23,274 nt of DNA from Penium margaritaceum. Lineage: Eukaryota; Streptophyta; Zygnematophyceae; Desmidiales; Peniaceae. Below, in pieces: positions 17,795 through 23,274 of this stretch (positions are counted from its first letter, which is position 1; every line of letters begins with the position of its first letter). The stretch spans positions 209,086 to 232,359 of the forward strand of contig SZWC01000090.1 of assembly GCA_023375785.1 (NCBI GenBank). Reading direction: 5' to 3'. The translations under genes and the position numbers were made by a program. The notes beneath the pieces were generated by a model. It was not told the DNA's origin. It was given only the letters and a program-made list of their open reading frames with translations, and made no database searches.

Positions 17795-18571
17795 TAAGAT
17801 TGAATACCGATGGCTTAAAATGAATCAATGACAAGGACTCAACACCACCTATGTGTCCATGCCCAGATTCCAGTGTGCTTCAACAGACCGTCTTTGCAGG
17901 ACCTGCCTTTTAGAAAAAATGTGTTTGCATTGAAGATATGGATCCTTGAGGGTGCATCTGAAGCAATGTGGCTTAATGAATCACATCTGCTTTCTTCATA
18001 ATCCACATAATTCTTACCACATGTCTTTTGAAAACGTGTGGGGTCGTTTCACATAAAACCAAATAATTCTGAAAGCCATCTCATCTGCCAGGAGCTCCTA
18101 CGGATCCGTGGAAAAATGCAAAGGATGGAGGATTTGACACTATGAATACCAATGGATACTGCAGCAGTCTAGATACAAAGAAGACAAGTTCACATTAACC
18201 AGAACAGCATGCTTTTGTTTCTGTTCAGGACCACTTCGTGGAATTTTAGTATTGAAAAGGGTGCAAATCAACCTCCACGATAACACAAAAAGTGAACTGT
18301 CTTCCATTCTGGTACGGAAAATGGATTCTGTAATGCAAAAACAAACAACTTCACCAAATGCGCTGACCATCCTTGAACACTCTTCTGAAGTGCGTCTGAC
18401 CACGTACAAAATGCCAAACCTCCAAAGGTTTAGGTTTCGCATGGGTAGGTAGTACAGATCAAGGTGTGACAACCAACTATGGATGTTGGGGCGGTGTAGC
18501 CAAGAAGAAAGTCATTCTACCTAGAAAGTTTGGTGATGTGTACAAGATGCTCCCATTTGGCGGAAGACATG
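17795..18571. other. Unrecognised, probably non-coding
   Basis: Frames at 18140-18472 (minus) and 18252-18452 (plus) overlap each other and show no domain motif. It lies downstream of the LysM gene's stop and may include its 3' untranslated region. Confidence 0.4.
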
Positions 18572-18826
18572 TTATGAAGATAACTTTGCCTTCTTAGTTT
18601 TGGGTGGAGGTGGCCTCTGAAGTGCAGAATCTGGAACACAGATTGTCTTTCCAACAACCAGGCTTTGTTTAGAACACTGAAGGCCGTTGTTCAGCTGCGC
18701 CATTCTTGCCCTAGATCTGAAGAACCGTGCAAGAAGGTTGAGACAGTTGTCGCCACTGACTAGAGTGCGAGGGTGACTCCCTGCCACACACTGCCTGAAT
18801 GCTGTGGTGCTAGCTGCAATGCATAC
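18572..18826 (-). CDS. LysM-domain protein, last coding exon
   Basis: Eighty-four codons plus TAA (18574-18572). The peptide contains one LysM-like carbohydrate-binding motif: QCVAGSHPRTLVSGDNCLNL, then LNNGLQCSKQSLVVGKTICV, matching the pattern of a hydrophobic strand, GD-x-C, helix, LN-x-GL-x-C and VG-x-x-(I/V)CV seen in plant and fungal LysM proteins that bind chitin or peptidoglycan-type glycans. A basic tail (PPPPKTKKAKLSS) follows. The exon start at 18826 is set by an acceptor TTTTGCAG on the minus strand in phase 0 with the upstream exon. There is no transmembrane segment here, so a secreted or wall protein is possible. Identification is from motif reading only. Confidence 0.6.
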   Translation of the reverse strand, partial: VCIAASTTAFRQCVAGSHPRTLVSGDNCLNLLARFFRSRARMAQLNNGLQCSKQSLVVGKTICVPDSALQRPPPPKTKKAKLSS

Positions 18827-19248
18827 CTGCAAAACCAGGAGCATCATTGCATATCAAAAGAATGTGACAGATATGCAACATCATGAGCAGCTTCATGAGA
18901 ATATGGTGTCGTGGGTTGAACATTCCATGAGATGGTGGAGGTTTCAGGGAAGTGAAGATCCATGCCTTTTTTTGCCTCCACAAAACTGGAGGAAGGCTCA
19001 AAACATGCCTCTGTATTATGATGAAGCATAATAAAAGCTCAATTGCATGGAAAAAAACCAGAAATTCAGCCAGAGCATTGCATTGTGTGCCTCACCAATG
19101 CTGCTGGTATACAAACCAAATAGATGAAATTTCATCAGTCACAAAACCATTGCGAGAGGCAATCAGGAATTCCCTCAATTATAGCCAGAAAATGAACATG
19201 ATGAACTGCCACCAACAAACTATTGTGAATGTAGGCAATGCAAGGGTC

Positions 19249-19250
<2 letters not shown>

Positions 19251-19283
<33 letters not shown>
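19251..19283 (+). repeat. 33-base poly-G tract
   Basis: Uninterrupted G33 followed by AGGAGGG, preceded by GGGTCCC. It could form G-quadruplexes, and its true length is uncertain because homopolymers are poorly assembled. Confidence 0.9.
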
Positions 19284-19284
<1 letters not shown>

Positions 19285-19566
19285 GGAGGGTGTCTGTCCA
19301 CTGAACTGGAGACTTTGTACAACATCCCACAGAACAATCATGACTGTTTAGTGGACAACCAGTACTCTCAAAAGTAGAATGGTGGGCACACAGTTTGGCT
19401 GGGGCAGCTTGGACAGGNGGGGGGGGGAGGGGAGGAGGGTGTCTGTCCACTGAACTGGAGACTTTGTACAACATCCCACAGAACAATCATGACTGTTTAG
19501 TGTACAACCAGTACGATAAAAAGTAAAATGGTGGGCACACAGTTTGGATGGGGTAGCTTTGACAGG
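19284..19566 (+). repeat. Tandem duplication, 149-bp period
   Basis: 19291-19417 and 19440-19566 are the same sequence with several substitutions and no indels (offset 149). Each copy is preceded by a poly-G run; the second starts with N at 19418 and G9. Confidence 0.9.
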
Positions 19567-19615
19567 AGCATGGGGGAGCGGGCAGGGCACATTCTGAGGC
19601 ATGTCTTGCACTTGC

Positions 19616-19810
19616 CTGTTGTCCAGAAAAGGCACCAGATTTAGCATGCTGCAGATTGTCACAGTAGATTCCTGGATTGAGCATGTAGAAAGTTGTTGCA
19701 TTCAAGCCGTTCCTTTCCCATATTGTCTTGCACGTGTCATCCTCTTGTGCTGTGTAGTACCACGTGCAGTTGGGAAGTGATAACGCCGTGTCACTGCGCC
19801 GTACACAGAC
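19616..19810 (-). CDS. LysM-domain protein, internal exon
   Basis: A 195-base exon (65 codons, phase 0 at both ends). It begins VCVRRSD, the tail of a previous LysM, and carries a full motif: CTWYYTAQEDDTCKTIWE, NATTFYMLNPGIYCDNL and GQQ at the donor, whose VC completes on the next exon. One exon per LysM repeat with the boundary before VC is repeated in the downstream exon, supporting both. The minus-strand acceptor is TTCTCTTTCTCTC...CATTCCAG|GTC, with a good pyrimidine tract; the donor is CAG|GCAAGT. Upstream exons, including start and any signal peptide, should lie to the right but were not identified. Two cysteines per motif are typical of disulfide-bonded extracellular LysM proteins. 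Confidence 0.68.
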
Positions 19811-19922
19811 CTGGAATGTGACGCATGAGAGAAAGAGAACTCATTTTGCATGCTGATGATAAAATGTTCTTGCATAAGTACATGAATGGTGGTTCAGGCT
19901 ACCATGAAGCCAGCAGCCCCCC

Positions 19923-21130
19923 ATGGGCAAGCTTGAGGACACCCTATACCATGGTGGTGCTTTTGAACCCTTGCGCTGGGCCAGCGGCTCCAACACCACC
20001 CTGGAGCCACCGGGGCAGACCCAGGAGCTTCAGGTGTTGCTGCAGTTGGAGGATCCGCAGTCAGCCATGATGATGCTTCGCCTATGCATAGTGCCTCGGG
20101 CCCACTTTTGGGTATGTGCACTCCCCCTGCTCCAGAGTGGCTAACGGTCTTGCAGGGGTTTGAATCAGCCGTTTGGAATGCTCTTTTGGGGATCCTTGGG
20201 GTGGTGGAGGCCCCCACGGACTCCCAGGTAGGTCCTCTGTAGAGGCTGGCAATGGTCCAGGCACAGTTGCCATTTGACGCGGGGAGCATGGACCTTTTTG
20301 CAGCTGCACCAAGAGCACACCTTGCATACACATGCTCCTCTGCAACCCTGCGCCACTCTCTTGTTGACCTCTTTGGCTGTTTCCTCCCAGGGCCTAGAGA
20401 GATGGAGTTGTTGTGTCCTCCGTGGGAGGAGCACGTGGAGGAGCTGCCAGCTTCGGTCACTGTCAGCCTTCCCTCTCTGGAGGCACTGCAACAGTGCTGG
20501 GGATGAGAGCTTCATTAGAGGCTCAGCCCATCCTTCATTATTTCATTGCAGTGCATTACGTGGCTAGTTGAGGTGGAAACGCTTGGCAGCGCGCTGTTCC
20601 CAGAGGTTTGTGACTAGATGGTGCTGAGGTGCTGTGCTGTTGGGTCCCAGGGAGTGGCCCTTTGGCTTCAGGCGAGTCCTGTGGGCTCTGGAGACCGCCT
20701 GTACTTGACCCCAGCTGACTTCTGCCTGCAGGCCCAACTCTGGATTGGGCTACCATTGGGGTACATCACCCTTCATGGTGCCCATGGTCTGCTGCCAGTG
20801 GACGGGCAGGGTCGGGGCCAATTATTCGGGTCCACCATGCTATCCGCAATGAATTGAAGGAGATTTTTTGTGAGCACTCGCTGCGGGTGATGGTGGAACC
20901 AGATCAGCCCAGGGCTCAGCATGGGTGGTGGATGACACCATGGTGGATGCTCAGTCAGATAAGGTGAGGGACAAGGGGCAGGCGCAACTGGTGGCTGAGG
21001 CCCAGAAGAAGAAAACGTACGAGGCCAGTCTTGGGCAGAAGCCAGGGTGGAGGCTACGCACAATGGCGTGGGACACATTCGGTAGTTTCAGGCCTGATTG
21101 CTGGTCCTTTGTCAGCAGATGGCTGCTTTG
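19923..21130 (+). pseudogene. Decayed non-LTR retrotransposon, region downstream of reverse transcriptase
   Basis: Fragments on the plus strand in order resemble the C-terminal part of LINE-type or R2-like polyproteins: LEDPQSAMMMLRLCIVPRAHF (about 20045-20110), FESAVWNALLGILG (about 20160-20200), QAQLPFDAGSMDLFAAAPRAHLAY (about 20258-20330, cf. the family's LP-x-R-x-GGLGL-x-S...AY), LTPADFCLQAQLWIGLPL (about 20705-20760) and KKKTYEASLGQ...AWDTFGSF (about 21008-21090). Most lie in one frame (20115-20857) with stops at 20240 and near 20504; the outer parts are in another frame. No catalytic FADD or YADD box is present, so this is a 5'-truncated, dead copy. It lies antisense to the LysM gene and could sit in one of its introns. 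Recognition is by motif order and is tentative. Confidence 0.42.
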
Positions 21131-23251
21131 TGTTTGGAGGAGGGCCGGGGTCGGTGCAAAGAGGCAGACCAGCCGTGGTTGTAGGTGCAGGCGGTGACCC
21201 TGTTTCCAGAGCATCCCTCTATTGCAGGGATATGGCGGCAGTGTGGAGTGATCCGAGACATTGGCCTGTGTCGTGGGGTGTCGGACTTGTCACTGGGCGT
21301 AGACTCTCCCACCCCGCTGCCATGGCCGCTGCCCCTTGGCCCTCTCGCCTTGTCTGATTTTTGCTACACTGATCATTTGGAGGGAGACGAGTGTCTCCAG
21401 ACCCTTTGATGCTTCTTCCCCTTTTTTTTCCCTTTTTTCTTCCACACTAGTGTGCTGTGGGTGGCGGCATGACATTACCACAGGCATGTGCCGGTCCGTG
21501 GAGGCACTTTCTCCCATTTAATCATTTATCCTCCAAAAAGAGACCAATAATGGCTGTCTTACCATGTCCTCCATGTTTGGTTTCTTTCTGCAGGCCATTT
21601 TGAGGGAAAATCCCCCTTGAGAACCTGTCGGAATAATTCTCTACATTGAAAAATGGTATACCCCGTTGATGTGCCGGTCAGGGGCCGCATTTGCATGTTC
21701 CTTCTCATTAACCAAGATTTTCCCTTAAAAATAAAATAGAAAAATGGTATATTAATTGGGCCATTAGTACCTTGGATTCTCAGTAAATGCAGAAAGACAT
21801 TGAATGCGTACATGCATTAGTAACAAGTGGTCACCAAAAAACCGTGACAGACCAGATCACTTGTTCCCCTTTCCTCAGAAGGTACAGGGCACTGGGTCAC
21901 AAATTTTATGATCTGTTCTACCTGTTTCCATAAGAAAAAAGGTAAGAGGGACCACTTGCGACATGCTGCTCGACATAGAAATGGAAACTCCAGATGGGCC
22001 AGAATCCGATGATGAATCCCATGATGTGCTGCACGGACAAGGTACGGGCTGAGGCGGCACATTGAACAGATTCCCTTACAGAAGGAGGATCCTGAGGAAA
22101 AAAGGTTCAAGCCCATTGCTGTGGGCCAGGCATGTTGAGGAAGACGGGTAAAATACTGTTATTGCAAGACAAAAAAGGATCAGGAGGGAATTGCAGCCAC
22201 TGCTGTTTGGTGTGGGAGTGTCCAAGAGAGGAGAATTGCTCGTGCCTACTGGAGTGTCCAATGCAGGGGTTCATACTCCCCATAGTGGCCTTTCCAGCTA
22301 GAAATGAGGAAGCCCTTCTTCAAGGTTGAGCGTAACAGTGTTTCCGAGATGGTGAAGTTCATGGTCTACGAGCTCTTCAACACCGTTTTGCTTCTAAGTA
22401 TCTCCAGGTCAGTGACACCATCCTAAAGAGTGTTTGGGACCACTGGTATGAATTGCAAATGGGAGGTACAACATGCGAACACATTTGGGCTGGACTCCTT
22501 GACTTGCTACTCTTTCTGTTACTGGAGGGGACAGCAGAGAGGGAGGATTTGGAGAGCTAGGGAGGTGCAGATTTGAAGGATGGAGAAACTCTGGTGCATT
22601 TCAGGATGGAAGAAAACTCTTTCCAGAGGAAAAAACCCTAACCAGGCTTTGCCGATCCCAGTAGTATGAGCGAGGACTCCTATGTCGAAGGCCAGGGTCT
22701 AGGTAAAGATGTGGACAATCTACCTTGGTTCCCCATATGGTGGACACAGATGCCAGCAGGATGGTAGTAGTCCTCACCAGAGAAGAAAGGAAAAGAAACA
22801 AAAGCAAAGAGGAGAAAAGCCTTGACCAGGTGCTTTCCTCTCTTGTTTCAGATAGCAAGGAGCCAGAGGTTACACATTCAGCCAGAAGAAGCGCCTCTTG
22901 TGGTGGAGAGTGGATGTAGCCAAGCTAAGGCTATGGCTTAGGTTTTATTGAACATGGAAGGGGTGGTTCTTCAGGGCTGCCTTGTGGGATCGGAGAATAA
23001 CTGGAGTTGCTGGGGGGAGTAGTGGCTATAGGAGCAGACTCCAGAGCAGATACAGGTGCTGCAGCTGTTGGAGGGCCACAGGTGGCACTGACAATTCTTT
23101 GCCTTGCAATTGCCACCTGCCATGTTTTTGGTGTACGCGATACATCTTGATTGGTAGTGCCTGGCGGTTCTGTGGATTCTTGAAGATGCAGTGTTGAAAG
23201 CCCTCTTGGGAACATTAGGTACGGTGGATGCCCCCTGCCAGACGCTCCAGA
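21131..23251. other. Unrecognised region, no supported gene
   Basis: Both strands carry only short frames without domain motifs. A plus-strand stretch open at 22336-22560 (ending TAG) has a protein-like composition but no start or homology that I recognise. The minus frame at 22931-23215 is rich in P, S and T. Upstream exons of the LysM gene could lie here but none was identified. Confidence 0.35.
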
Positions 23252-23274
23252 GGGGGGGGGGGGGGGGGGGGGGG
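23252..23274 (+). repeat. Poly-G tract at right window edge
   Basis: Twenty-three G residues end the window, mirroring the left edge; a likely assembly break. Confidence 0.9.

Larger units (their letters stand above)
18827..19615 (-). other. Probable intron of the LysM gene (GC-AG type)
   Basis: On the minus strand the donor reads CAG|GCAAGT, the consensus of the minor GC-AG intron class, and the acceptor reads TTTTGCAG|GT. Both flanking exons are in phase 0. The intron contains the poly-G tract and the 149-bp tandem duplication. Confidence 0.55.

Noticed and set aside
18425..18437. GGTTTAGGTTT as telomere-like repeat
   Set aside because: Only about one and a half units, expected by chance.
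22336..22560. Plus-strand 74-codon open stretch with protein-like composition
   Set aside because: No start codon near its beginning, no recognised motif and no clear splice sites; kept only as a note in the right-hand region.
22931..23215. Minus-strand P/S/T-rich frame as an upstream LysM-gene exon
   Set aside because: No LysM motif, no splice site in matching phase and no signal-peptide pattern convincing enough to join it.

Overview
This is eukaryotic DNA made almost entirely of nested transposable elements and short-period tandem repeats, with one probable host gene near the right. Two long-terminal-repeat (LTR) elements have primer sites matching plant-type initiator-methionine tRNA, and there are spliced LysM exons. 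A streptophyte or land-plant lineage fits; a large-genome charophyte such as Chara is a guess, not proven. Single Ns at 6000, 9595 and 19418, and poly-G at both window edges, suggest a short-read contig bounded by homopolymers.

Left third (1-5533): a small fold-back, then an approximately 1.55-kb array of 10/11-bp units (core GGCATTGCC), a hairpin-rich stretch, a broken BED/DUF659-type hAT transposase gene, and a second array of the same unit in the opposite orientation. The transposase reading frame runs straight into that second array, and the C-terminal hAT dimerisation domain is absent.

Middle (5534-16726): two Ty1/copia elements. The younger one (5784-11284, minus strand) is nearly complete: two LTRs, 5-bp target duplication ATAGC, half-tRNA primer site, polypurine tract, gag and pol. 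It lies inside what appears to be the 5' LTR of an older plus-strand copia element, whose primer site (11534-11545), decayed integrase and reverse transcriptase follow on the right. The older element's reverse transcriptase stops just after its catalytic YVDD motif and passes, still in frame, into a 2.6-kb array of 20-bp units.

Right third (16727-23274): unrecognised DNA with two adjacent fold-back structures (17452-17794); two minus-strand exons of a LysM-domain gene (19616-19810 and 18572-18826) separated by an intron with poly-G and a 149-bp tandem duplication; and a decayed plus-strand non-LTR retrotransposon 3' region (about 19923-21130). The remainder to the poly-G edge shows no recognisable gene.

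The most unusual theme is that two unrelated transposon genes (hAT transposase and copia reverse transcriptase) are both cut off by tandem arrays in open frame, and that the arrays around the hAT gene are inverted and built from a quasi-palindromic unit that also occurs in a long palindrome upstream of the gene.
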